64,000 nt of DNA from Nocardiopsis_B sediminis (GTDB taxonomy: Bacteria; Actinomycetota; Actinomycetes; Streptosporangiales; Streptosporangiaceae). Each line of letters starts with the position of its first letter. Position 1 is the first letter of the stretch. Positions 33,175 to 42,614 of this stretch are shown in pieces. The stretch covers positions 62,001 through 126,000 of the forward strand of contig NZ_JBHSBH010000005.1 in assembly GCF_042650565.1 (NCBI RefSeq). The letters are read 5' to 3'. Below the pieces are notes generated by a model. It was not told the origin of the DNA. It saw only the letters and a list, made by a program, of their open reading frames with translations, and made no database searches. Both the position numbers and the translations under genes were made by a program.

Positions 33175-34880
33175 NNNNNNNNNNNNNNNNNNNNNNNNNN
33201 NNNNNNNNNNNNNNNNNNNNNNNNNNNNNNNNNNNNNNTGGATCACGCTGCCGGCGGCGGTCAGCCAACTGTTCCCCATGAGGCCGGTCCCCGGGCGGAC
33301 GCCGTCGGCGTCGGGGCCCTGGCGGCGGAAGGAAGCGTGATCCGCGTACTCGTCGAGCAGCCCCAGCCAGTGCAGGGTCTCGTGGACGCGCGACTCCACC
33401 GGGTACCCGCCGTCGTACCACAGCTCGGCGTTCATCGACTGGTCGGTGTACGGCTTCGACCAGTCCCAGGGGTGGATCGCGATGTCCGCGTGGACCTGGT
33501 CGGCCGGGGTGTCGTCGTCTGCGAATTCGAGGCGGATGTGGAGCTGGTCTCCGGTCCCGGCCCGCGGATCGGCGGTGGTCCCGCTCACCGGCTTGTCCCC
33601 GGGGTCCGGCCGGCTTCCTTCGCCGAAGAGCTTGGTGATCAGGTCGGCGCCGGGCCCCTGCACGCGCACCGTCGTGCCGTCGTCCAGGACCCGGTCGACG
33701 CCCCCGTCGCCGCGGACCCGGAACTTGCCGTTGACCATCGTGTCCAGCGTGTCGGCGTAGTCCTGGAGGTACTTGGCGTAGGCCGCGTCGTTCATGCCCG
33801 CGTAGGGGGAGATCCGCGGGCGGAAGGTGATCTCCCGGACGTGGGTCGGACCGCCGGGCTTGGGGTTGGCGAGCGGGATCCGCCGCCATTCGAACCTGCG
33901 CCAGTTGATGTACTGGGAGTTCATGTCGGCACGGACGAACTTCTGCGGCCCTGCCGGGTCTGCGCCGGGGATGTCGGCGACGACCGAGGGGTCCTTCGGC
34001 GCGCCGTTGGCATCGAGGTCGTCGGGGCCCAGAGGCCGGGCCGCCCAGACATCGGTCAGGACATCGGCGTAGTCGGCCTCCAGGTGCGGTCCGCCCACGA
34101 CGTGGAGGGGGGCGTCGTTGCGGGCGTTCTCCCACTCCGAGGGGGCGGCCAGGCCGGTGTGCTCCTGCGCGGGCAGATCGCGCGCGGGGTCGGACCACCG
34201 GCGAGGCGGCCGCGGCCGGACCATGACGTCGATGCGGTCCAGCGTGCGCCGCGCCACATAGGGCTCGGTGGAGGACGTGTCGCCGGAACGGACGGGATCG
34301 CCGTCCAGGAGCCCGAGCCGGCGCAGGAACTCGCCGAGCGCCTTGGGATGCGCGTCAGGTGCGGGGGTGCTCGCCGGCGGTTGCGCGGCCGGGGGCGCCG
34401 GGCGCCAGGTGACGGTGGCGTGGACGTCCTCCGGCGGGGTGAGGAGGTCGGCTTGGACGACGCGCACGTGCAACTGCTCGCCGCTGCGCGGGAGCAGGTA
34501 CTGGTCGTTGAACAGCGCCTCGACCTGCCGGGTGAAGTCCGCGCGGGCGTCGCGTGAGGTCGTGGGGAAGACCCCGGGAGCGCGGTCGAATCGCACCCGC
34601 AGCGTGACCTCGCGGACGGTGGACGGGCCGTCGGGACCGTCGCCGGTGATCGTCTTCGACTCGAAGAACCGGTTGTGGATCCGCACGTCGCCGTGCATCC
34701 GGCCGTTACCGGTATCGACTCCGACGGTCAGCGGCAGGGCATCGGCCGGGAGCGCGTCGAGAGTGGACGCGTACAGGCGGGAGAACGACCGGCGCTCGGT
34801 CGGGGACGGGGTGCCCTGCGCGTGCGGTCCGGGCAGCCCCGTATGGCGCGGCGCGGGGTCGCCGGGCCGGTCGTCGACGT
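32160..34880 (-). repeat. Module 1 of the giant protein (snapalysin-like zinc motif), interrupted by the gap
   Basis: It opens with the module signature RPGDPAPRHTGLPG. An N-terminal sub-domain follows (consensus V-D-T-x-x-G-R-M, then N-R-F-F-E-S) ending in L-R-R-L-G-L-L-D-G-D-P. A middle sub-domain contains R-R-F-E-W-R-R-I-P and THVREITFRPR. The zinc site HETLHWLGLLDEY is at 33346-33384 and the Met-turn-like GLMGNSW near 33270. A helical C-terminal sub-domain follows, including E-H-F-A-L-A-V-D-E-H-V-R-G-W, and ends in S-G-A-P-I-T-D-A-E-I. Bounds are approximate. Confidence 0.8.
33175..33238. other. Assembly gap (64 N)
   Basis: A run of 64 N lies inside module 1 of the giant gene, just after the Met-turn. 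The 72 bases at its left edge (33103-33174 approx.) are identical to a stretch of module 5 ending at 15474, offset 17,700, so this is a typical repeat-induced contig break. In sister modules about 20 residues separate the Trp of the Met-turn from the Tyr-Leu of the next block. The two flanks already supply 8 + 12 residues, so very little coding sequence need be missing. The apparent frame change across the N run is not evidence of a broken gene. Confidence 0.97.
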
Positions 34881-37800
34881 GCAGCCCGGCCACGTCCTCG
34901 GCGAGGGATTCCGGGGACGTCGTGTGCGTGGCGTCGGCCGGCGGGGTGCCGCCGGAGGGCGGACCGGAGGAGGGCGGCGCGGGGTTCCGGGCCGGGCCGG
35001 CACCCGTGGTCTGCGGGGTGGTGGCACGGGGTGCGCCGCCCTGGGATTCCAGTCCATCGGCCGGTTTCAGCGCGGCGGCCCGGACGCCCCGCGGAGCGGC
35101 GGTGAGAGGGCTGTCCCCGAGCGGATCGGGCACAACGGAACGCGGGGGGCGCGGCGGAAGGGCGCCGAACCCGAGGGCCTTCAGCGCCTCGGAGGCCGTG
35201 CGCCACGCGGTGTCGGGGTCCATGCGGGCCGTGCGCCCGGCGGGCACGGGTCCGGGGGTGGACGTGGGACGGCCCGGGTCGCGCTGCGCGCCGGGCCTCT
35301 TGTCCGGGCCGGAGGGTGCATCGGGGGTGGCGGTCACCGGACGGGGATCCGGGGAACCCTCGGGGCGGCTCGGCGGGACGTCCGCCAGGTCGCCGTCAGG
35401 TCGGCCGCCGCCCTGGAGCGCGTCGGTGAACGTCCTGATGACCGAGGGGGCCTTCCCCTGGTCGGCCCGCACCTGCGCGGGATCCTGCTCTGGTTGCGGG
35501 GCCGGCGCCGGGTCGGAGCGGTCCTGGGTATGCGCACGGTCGGTGCGCTCGCCCCCGGCCTCCATGCCGTTGGTGCGGGCCCGCGCGTCGTCGCGCCCGC
35601 GGGAGGCGTCGGACGCATCGGACTCCCGGCCGGTGCGGGAGCCGTTGCGGGCCGGGGGTGCTCCGGTTTCGGGCGGCGGCGTGGCGGCGGCGACCGGAGG
35701 CGGCGGGGCCGCACCGCGGCTCTCCATCGCCGAGGGCCGGGGGGCATCGGACCGTTCCGGCGTTTCGGTGTCCCGGTGGGACGCCCCGGTCTCCTGCCCC
35801 TGATCGGCACCGGTGATGTCGGCTGACGCCTGAGACTCGTCGCGCGGGCCGGAGGCCGGCGCCTCGACCGCGGTCTCGCTGGGCGGTGCGGGGACATCGG
35901 ACGGGCGGGCAGGCGCCTCCACGGCGCCGTCACCGCTCTCCGTCACCGGGGGGTTCGGCTGCGGCTGCGGTGTGGCGACGGGTCCGTCCGCCTGCTCCGC
36001 GGCACCCGGTTCGGGAACGAACGCCCGCTCCGGCTCGGGCGCCTCGTCCGGCCGGTTCTCTGCGGAGGCATCGGGGTCGTCCTGTGCACCGGACGCGTCG
36101 CGCTGCCCGGACGGTGTCCGGGAGGCGTCGGAGGGCCCGGCCCCGTCGCCGCGCGGGGCGGCGGCACCCGGCCGGGGCGCTCCCTGGGCATCGCCGCCCT
36201 GCCCGGCCGGGGACGCCCCCGTCGCCGCCGGCGGAGCTCCCGTGAACCCGCCCCCGGCGATCGGAGCGCCGGACGGGTGGTCCCGCACCGCGTCGGGGCC
36301 GTTCACGTCCTGCGGTGTCTCGGCGCGGGCAGACGCGTCGACGTCCGCAGGCGTGTCGATGGGCGCGTCATCGCCGAGCGGTGTGTCCGCACGGTCGTCC
36401 CGCCGGGACACGGACGGGTCGTCCACGCCGGGGGGCGGGGCGCCGGTGTCGGACGTGTCCGGCAGGTCCCGGCCGTTCCCGGACGGCACGGGCTCGGGCC
36501 CGCGGTCGGGCGACACCGGGCCGCGGTCCGTCCCCATGTCCGCCGGGGTCTCGGCCCGCGGCGGCGGAGCGGGGGCGTCGACGGACGTCCGGGGCGGGGT
36601 GGCGGCGGCGTCCGCGTCGCGGGGGCCCTCGCCGCCCTGGGCCGCGGCGGGAACCTCGGGGCTCGAAGGCACATTGGCCGGGGGCGCCGGGCGCGCGGGG
36701 GCCTCGGTGTCGGGCAGGTCCTTGTTCCCGGGGGAGTCGTCGGTGTCCGGGAGGTCGACGCGCTCGGGGGTTTCCGGGCTTCCGGTGGCGCCCGACGGAT
36801 CGCCGTCCTCAGACCCTCCGATACGCCCGGGGCCGCCCGAGCCTCCCCCGCCACCGGTGCCGCCGGTCCCACCGGTGCCGCCCGCGTTCCCGCTGCCGAC
36901 CGGCGCCTTGGAATCGTTGGTGGCGGCCATGGGGTCGGATTCCATGACCGGTGGGGGCGGGACCGCCCCCATGTTGGACTTGAACAGGTTCTCCAGGGCG
37001 TCGAGCCCCTTGATGCCGCCCAGGACACCGCCGGTGGTGATCGCGGCGTTCGACGCACCCGCGACGGCCGACATGCCGTTCGCCTTGAACTCGCCTTCGA
37101 GGATCAGGTTGCTGAAGCCCTCGCCGAGGACGTTCGACGCAGCCCCCTCGCCCATGTTGGTGCCGAAGTGCACGGCGGTGCGCCGCCAGTCGTTGGCGAA
37201 CTGCGCCAGGCTGTCGACGGTCGCGTCGGGCAGGTTCCGGGAGAGGAAGTCGGTGGTCTCCGACGGCAGCCGGCCCGCGGGGCCGCTGGGTGCGTTGTCG
37301 AACACCCGGGCCAGGGAGTCGCCGATGTTGCGCGTGCCCCAGTTGGCGGCGAAGGTGTCGGCGTAGTCGCGCCCCAGGTTGCGGGCAGCGTCGCGGCCGA
37401 TCTGGTCACCGAAGTTGTCCGCGAACACCTTGCCCACGTCGTCGCGGAACCGCCCCATGGTGGCGACGTTGTCCCAGGCGGGACGCGGATTGCGCTGGAA
37501 GGGCTGGATCAGCTCCTTGACGTTGCGCGAGAGCACGCCGGCCATGTCGTCGGCGACGCGCGGCGGTGGCGGCGATCCCGCGCCGGGAGGGGCCGTCTCC
37601 GGGAGGTCGCGCGCGCCGGAGGGGGCCGGCGGCGGGACGGGGGTCTCGGAGCCGCGGCCGGGCGGCGGAACGGGGGTGTCGGCGCCACGGCCGGGCGGCG
37701 GAACGGGGGTGTCGGGGCCGGGGGTTCCGTCGCCGTTGCGCCCCGCGCCGGAGGACGGCCCGGTGGTGAGGTCGGGGCCGCCCTCTTTGGGAGCCGGCGT

Positions 37801-38634
37801 GCCGTCGGGCACGTTGTTGTAGCCGTTGCGCGGGGGCGGCGTCGTGTCCCCGACGACCTCGTCGAGGTTCTTGCTCCCGACGGGCGGAGTCGGGATCTCC
37901 GGCCCCCCGTTGCGCATGTTGATCTTGATGAGGTCGTCGAAGTTGTTGGTGACCCAGTCGGCGAACTTGTTGCCGAACGCGCTCAGCCCGGCCGAGAAGA
38001 CGCCGTCGATGACGCCGCCGACACCCGCCGCCTTGCTGAGATCGTTGTCGTTGCCCTTGCGGTTGCCCTGGGCGATCTGGAGCCGCTGGATGAGCTGGTC
38101 CATGATCATCGCGAAGGCGACGCTGACCACCAGGTGCGTCACCAACGTGTTGAAGAGGAAGTTCAGCAGCCGCTGGATGGCCAGGCTGGCGATCCGCTTG
38201 AAGATGGGGATCATGGTCAGGCTGGCACCGAACGTCCACTTGGACATGGCAATGGCCCAGGCGATCTCCATGGCGAGCTGGATCAGCTGCCCGATGATCA
38301 TCCCCTTCGTGTACTCGACCTGGTTGGCCGCTTCCCGCACGAAGTCGGCGAGCTGGTGGGAGGCGTCGGCGGAGGCCTTGACGTAGTTGGTGTTCCCGGA
38401 CGTGAACCTGTCGATGGACGAGTCGAAGTAGTCGGCGGCCTTGCTCTCGAAGGCGGAGCGCACCCGTCGCTTGGTGGAGGTGATGAGCGGGGGCAGCTCG
38501 GATTCGAGCCGCATTCCCGTCCGGTCGAGGACGTCGGCCAGGGCACGCAGCATCGTTTCGTCCGCGGTGAACCACTTCGTGCCCGTAAGCCCGTAGAAGA
38601 GGTTGCGCAGACCCTCCGGCAGCTGCATGCCCAT
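33239..38634 (-). CDS. Giant modular type VII-secreted protein, N-terminal part (interrupted by assembly gap)
   Basis: The start is ATG 38634, 19 bases after the preceding WXG gene; a second in-frame ATG follows at 38628. Residues 1-250 are a mostly helical domain with hydrophobic stretches around 120-190. It resembles the WXG100-like N-terminus of CpnT-type and other ESX-exported polymorphic toxins (family knowledge, no search run). Residues 250-360 are a Pro/Gly linker. Residues 360-570 form a second helical block. Residues 570-1250 are Pro/Gly/Ala/Asp-rich and probably disordered. Module 1 begins near residue 1255 and contains HETLHWLGLLDEY at 33346-33384 and the Met-turn-like GLMGNSW just before the gap. 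No Cys occurs in these 1,798 codons. As last gene of the minus-strand ESX operon it is probably the cargo, with the 130-aa WXG protein as partner. Confidence 0.87.
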
Positions 38635-38653
38635 GACCGGTACCCGCCGTCTC

Positions 38654-39046
38654 TTACCGTCGGCCCGAGCCGCCGGGCAGGCCGCCCGAACCGCCGGGCA
38701 GGCCGCCGGGGCCGCCGGGCAGGTCCTTGAAGAGGTCCTTTGAGGTATCGATGCCGAACGCCTCGCTCCTGCGGTACTCCTCTACGGTGTCCAAGAAGTT
38801 GACGGTGGTCTCCCGGAGCACCTCCGAGAGCACCTCAAGGTAGTCCTGAAGCTGCTGCTCGCCGGGGACGTACTTGTCCTCGAAGAGGTCGGCGATCTCG
38901 TCGCCGTGGCCCCAGGGCTTGCCGAAGGCCGAGGTGCCCGAGCGGTGCTCCTTGAGGATCTCGTCGGTCAGGTCCGCCGTCTCGTTCAGCATGGCGCCGT
39001 ACTTCGTCATGAGGTCGGGGCCGATGAACATGGAATCGTCGGACAT
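38654..39046 (-). CDS. WXG100-like small secreted protein (probable partner of the giant protein)
   Basis: A 130-aa helical-hairpin protein with a W-G-H-G turn at W45 and, after the second helix, an YRRSE sequence (Y91-E95) fitting the type VII export motif YxxxD/E. The C-terminal 25 residues are GGLPGGSGG-type repeats. It starts at ATG 39046 behind an AAGGGAG Shine-Dalgarno and stops 19 bases before the giant gene, so the two are co-transcribed. In ESX loci a small WXG protein next to a large substrate is typically its co-secreted partner; that role is inferred here. Confidence 0.8.
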   Translation of the reverse strand: MSDDSMFIGPDLMTKYGAMLNETADLTDEILKEHRSGTSAFGKPWGHGDEIADLFEDKYVPGEQQLQDYLEVLSEVLRETTVNFLDTVEEYRRSEAFGIDTSKDLFKDLPGGPGGLPGGSGGLPGGSGRR

Positions 39047-39109
39047 GGTGCGGCTCCCTTCGGTGTCGAGAATTCCGGGTGGTCGGTGTCGGCGGCGAGG
39101 CCGTGTGGG

Positions 39110-39520
39110 TCAGCGGCCGGGGCGGCCCTGGTCGGGGAAGTCGAGCTTGTCGAGGCCGAGGTCGGCCAGCATCTGCGCGGGGTCGAACCCGCCCGACCTC
39201 GCGGCCTCCATGTCGATCCCTTCAGGGGCGAAGGGGGCATACGCCTTCAGCACCCGGTCCTGCATCCGGTCTCGGGCGCTCTTGATCACGTCCGTGATCG
39301 CCGCGGACAGCTCGGCGGGCGCCATGGACTTGTAGGCGTTGGTGCGGAACTTCAGCTCGACCAGGTCCCCCTCAGCGTTGATCTTCGCGCTGATCGCCCG
39401 ATCCTTGGAGACGGCCTCTTCGGTTGCCGATGCCAGGCTTGCGCTTGCCTGGGCGACCTTCTCCTGGTCCTCCCGTAGACGTGCGAGCGCCTGCTCCATT
39501 TGCTCCGGGTACGTACTCAT
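39110..39520 (-). CDS. YbaB/EbfC-family nucleoid-associated-like protein
   Basis: 136 aa from ATG 39520 (MSTYPEQMEQAL). The long N-terminal helix, the central strand pair around A-E-G-D-L-V-E-L-K-F and a C-terminal helix with A-I-T-D-V-I-K-S-A match YbaB/EbfC proteins. Such proteins recur in actinobacterial ESX loci (the EspL type in mycobacteria), where they are thought to act with substrates or chaperones in the cytoplasm rather than as general DNA binders. A longer upstream start is possible in frame but would put a low-complexity Arg/Pro/Ala extension in front. Its first 149 bases overlap the 3' end of the upstream gene. Confidence 0.8.
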   Translation of the reverse strand: MSTYPEQMEQALARLREDQEKVAQASASLASATEEAVSKDRAISAKINAEGDLVELKFRTNAYKSMAPAELSAAITDVIKSARDRMQDRVLKAYAPFAPEGIDMEAARSGGFDPAQMLADLGLDKLDFPDQGRPGR

Positions 39521-42500
39521 TGGGGCTTCCCTTCGTGGTGTCGCCCGGGCCGTGGCGGCCCAGGACCGAGAGCCGGTCGCCCGCGCTGGTCCCCCAGACG
39601 CGTTCGTCCTCCGACAGCCAGGTGGAACGGGTGCGCGTCTGGTCGCCCTGCCCGCCGCCTCCGCCCATGCCACCCATGCCGCCCATGGGAGGCATCATCG
39701 GCGGCATACCGCCGGCTCCGCCCATGCCCGCGCCGGCACCGCCGCCCACGCCGCTGAAGTTGCCGCCCCCCTGGCCTTGGCCGTTGCCGCCGACCGCGCC
39801 GGAGAAGGGGTCGGCCTCCTCGGCGGGCGGGTTGCTGCGCAGGTCACCGCCGCCGCCCGTGACGCCGTTGGCATCGGGCCGCTCGGCCGAGGCGTTGGGC
39901 GCGACGAGGTCCCCGGAGGAGGAACCGGGGTTCTCCCACCCGTTGCCGATGGAGTACGACGGAGGCGGAGCCGTCTCGTTCTCGCCATCGCCGTTGCCGC
40001 GGCCCAGCGAGTCGCCCAGACCGCCGCCCCCGGCATCGGGGCCGGCGTTCATCTGCTCTTCGAGCTCGGCCGCCTGCTGGTCGTAGTACTCGTTCAGCCG
40101 GTCCTGGTAGTCGTCGGCCGACGAGCCGTCCCCGCCCGTGGCGGGACCGTCGTCGCCCAGACCACCGCCGCTGCCGTCCGGCCCCGACTGCATCTGCTCT
40201 TCGAGCTCCGCGGTCTGCTGGTCGTAGTACTCGTTCAGCCGGTCCTGGTACTCATCGGCCGACGAACCGTCCCCCCCGGAACCGTTCCCGTCGCCGAGGT
40301 TCCCGCCGCCGGAACCCGGACCGTTCTCGACGAGGTCGTCCAGCTCCTGGCTGCGCTGGTCGTAGTAGTCGCTCAGCTGCTGCCGCTGCTCCTCCAGCTC
40401 CGGCGCGGGGTTGCCGTTCTCGTCGGTGATGCCGTTGACATCCTCCCGCAGCCGGTCGAGGTTGCCCCTCTCCTCGTCGGCGTACTCCTGGATGCGCTGC
40501 TGGTACTCCTCGGGCGACGACTGGCCGGAACCGTCGCCGTCGCCCAGACCGCCGCCGCTCCCCTCGGGACCCGAGACGAGCTGCTGAAGGTCCTCGTTCT
40601 GGCTCTGGTAGTAGTCGTCGAGCGCCTGCTGGTACTCCTGCTGCGCCGGGGTGAGCGCCTCGCCGTCGCCGGTGCGGCCGTCGCCGTCGGGGTCGGGCGA
40701 CTCGGACATGAGCCGGTCGAGGTCACCGGTCTGCTCGTCGTAGTACTCCTGGAGGCGCTGCTCGTACTCCTCGGCCGAGGGCTGTCCGGTACCGTCGCCG
40801 TCGCCCAGGCCCCCGCCGCTGCCGTCCGGGCCGGCGTTCATCTCCCGGTCGAGGTCGCTGGTCGCCTGGTCGTAGTAGTCGTCCAGCTGCTGGTTGTAGC
40901 GCTCTTCCGACGGCCGCCGGTTGGGGGTGTTGTTCCCGCCTCCGCCGCCGCCCACCTGCCCGCCGCCGCCGATGGGGCCGGTGTTGCCTTCCGATTCGAG
41001 GTCGTTGGCCGCCTGGTTGTAGTAGTCGTCCAGCGCCTCGTTGTACCGGTTCTCCGACGCCGGACCCTGGTTCTCCCCCGAACCGTCCCCGTCGCCCAGG
41101 CCGCCGCCACTGCCGTCGGGACCATTGTTCAGCTCATCGGTCGCGTTCCGGTAGTACTCGTCCAGCGCATTGTTGTACTCCTCCTCCGACGCCGGACCCT
41201 GGTTCTCCCCGTCGCCGTCGCCGTTGAGATCGCCGCCGCTGCCCTCGGGACCGTTCTTCAGCTCATCGGTCGCGTTCCGGTAGTACTCCTCGAGGGCGTT
41301 GTTGTACTCCTCCTCGGCGTCGGACGGGCCGTTCTCCCCGTTGCCCTCGCCCTCACCCCCACCGCCGGGCGGGTTGTTCTCCAGGTACTCGATCTGCTTC
41401 CTGTACCATTCTTCGAGCGCGTCGTTGTACTCCTCCTCGTTCGCCGGGCCCTCGTTCTCGCCACCGCCGCCGCCCGGGCCGGGGCCACCAGGGCCACCGC
41501 CGCCGCCCACACCGGACCAGTCGAGCGTCAGCGCCTTGGGCGGCTTGATCTCCGCCAAGTCGGACTGGTTGGTGCTGTAGGCCGTGCCGAGGGTCTTCAT
41601 CGCCTCGGCAGCGTCCGTGATGAAGGTGTTGAGGTTGTTGCGCCAGGACGTCTTGATCCGCTCCTGGATCTCTTTCCAGGTATTGGGGTCGTTGGCCTTG
41701 CCGATGTCCCCGATCTGGGAGGTATCGTCGCCCTTGCCGAGAGTGGCGATGGACTTGTTGTCCTCGAACCACTTGTCGATGACCTTGAGCGGGTCCCACA
41801 GGCCGGATTCGAGCCACTTGTCATAGGCCCTGCGGATGGTCTCGCCCGCCCCGGTGACCACCGCGTTCCTCGTGTCCCGGAGGGCCTCGGGGTAGCCTCC
41901 GGCCTGCTCGCCGAGGGCGTTGAAGCGCAGCTGGAGGTTGCCCAGGTGCTGCACGAAGACGTCGGCCGTCGCGCCCTTCAAATTCTCATCCGCGGTGGTG
42001 CGCCACGTGTTCAGCTTCTCAGTGGCGCCGTTCACCATGGTCACCAGGTCGTCGAGGTCCCCTGCCAGGTCGACCATGGTCTTCGGGGTGAACGTCGTGC
42101 TGTTCTCCCCCAGCCACGGCCCGTTGATGGCGAGCCACAGGTGGTGGAAGAACGTCCGGCCGTCGGTTTCGTGCATGAAGTTGTTGTTGTAGGCGATCCC
42201 GGAGTAGTAGATCTTCTCCTCGCTGGTCGGGGTCGCGCCCAGGCTCGACGCCCGTGGCGTCGGGTAGTTGACCTGTGTGTAGCTCGACATCAGGTAGTGG
42301 GTCAGGCCGGCCGGGCTCTTCTGGTCGGACTTGAAGCTGAGGAACCAGTCCGCCTTCTTGACATCATCGGGCGACATCATCGGCGGGTAGGCGGCGTCCA
42401 TCGCCGTGTCGGTGTAGGTGTTGATGATGTATTCGAGGTCCGTGGGGACCAGTTCGGTCGCGTCGGGGTCAGGGGGCGCTTCTTCTCCCAGCCCCTCGTT

Positions 42501-42539
42501 CTGCCCAAGAGGGATGTCCTCTTCTTTCCCGTCGGGCAT
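39372..42539 (-). CDS. Large WXG/PPE-like ESX-associated protein with 11 Tyr-rich repeats
   Basis: 1055 aa from ATG 42539, with GAGGAGG just upstream. Residues 1-340 are helical. A WXG100-like hairpin sits around 140-220 (L-N-T-W-R-T-T-A-D-E-N-L-K-G). Residues 363-840 are a repeat array described separately. The C-terminal part is Gly/Met/Pro-rich (P-P-M-M-P-P-M-G-G-M-G-G) and ends in S-T-W-L-S-E-D-E-R-V-W-G, an ending I recall from other actinobacterial ESX substrates. The natural end is expected soon after V-L-G-R, but the frame runs a further 50 residues into the next gene (149-base overlap). Probably a secreted or surface ESX protein; function unknown. Confidence 0.8.
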   Translation of the reverse strand: MPDGKEEDIPLGQNEGLGEEAPPDPDATELVPTDLEYIINTYTDTAMDAAYPPMMSPDDVKKADWFLSFKSDQKSPAGLTHYLMSSYTQVNYPTPRASSLGATPTSEEKIYYSGIAYNNNFMHETDGRTFFHHLWLAINGPWLGENSTTFTPKTMVDLAGDLDDLVTMVNGATEKLNTWRTTADENLKGATADVFVQHLGNLQLRFNALGEQAGGYPEALRDTRNAVVTGAGETIRRAYDKWLESGLWDPLKVIDKWFEDNKSIATLGKGDDTSQIGDIGKANDPNTWKEIQERIKTSWRNNLNTFITDAAEAMKTLGTAYSTNQSDLAEIKPPKALTLDWSGVGGGGGPGGPGPGGGGGENEGPANEEEYNDALEEWYRKQIEYLENNPPGGGGEGEGNGENGPSDAEEEYNNALEEYYRNATDELKNGPEGSGGDLNGDGDGENQGPASEEEYNNALDEYYRNATDELNNGPDGSGGGLGDGDGSGENQGPASENRYNEALDDYYNQAANDLESEGNTGPIGGGGQVGGGGGGNNTPNRRPSEERYNQQLDDYYDQATSDLDREMNAGPDGSGGGLGDGDGTGQPSAEEYEQRLQEYYDEQTGDLDRLMSESPDPDGDGRTGDGEALTPAQQEYQQALDDYYQSQNEDLQQLVSGPEGSGGGLGDGDGSGQSSPEEYQQRIQEYADEERGNLDRLREDVNGITDENGNPAPELEEQRQQLSDYYDQRSQELDDLVENGPGSGGGNLGDGNGSGGDGSSADEYQDRLNEYYDQQTAELEEQMQSGPDGSGGGLGDDGPATGGDGSSADDYQDRLNEYYDQQAAELEEQMNAGPDAGGGGLGDSLGRGNGDGENETAPPPSYSIGNGWENPGSSSGDLVAPNASAERPDANGVTGGGGDLRSNPPAEEADPFSGAVGGNGQGQGGGNFSGVGGGAGAGMGGAGGMPPMMPPMGGMGGMGGGGGQGDQTRTRSTWLSEDERVWGTSAGDRLSVLGRHGPGDTTKGSPNEYVPGANGAGARTSTGGPGEGRPGKRKPGIGNRRGRLQGSGDQREDQR
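40020..41460 (-). repeat. Eleven Tyr-rich helical repeats with Gly/Asp linkers
   Basis: Inside the 1055-aa protein, a helix of the form E-E-Y-N-x-A-L-D-E-Y-Y-x-x-A-T-D-E-L recurs 11 times. It is separated by linkers such as GPDGSGGGLGDGDGSG of 15-35 residues. The Y-x-x-x-L-x-x-Y-Y spacing is kept in nearly all copies (one has Y-A, one starts Q). The DGDG linkers recall calcium-binding loops, but that is only a resemblance. The last two copies (about 40060-40260) are near-identical at the DNA level. Confidence 0.85.
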
Positions 42540-42614
42540 GCCGCCTCCTCACTCGCTCCCCGCCCCGCCACCCCGGCCGGGCCCCGGACGATCGGTCGTC
42601 GCGGTTGCTGTCGC

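Noticed and set aside
26520..33281. Plus-strand frames at 26520-29135, 29139-30860 and 30933-33281
   Set aside because: Antisense to modules 1-2, HTH array A and ART-like copy 1; the last also runs through the N gap.
39521..39673. Longer YbaB-like protein starting at 39673
   Set aside because: The extra 51 residues are low-complexity shadow of the upstream gene. ATG 39520 begins the conserved helix.
40020..41460. Tandem DNA repeats as a possible mobile or satellite element
   Set aside because: The repeats are in frame, diverged at silent sites and encode a regular protein repeat.
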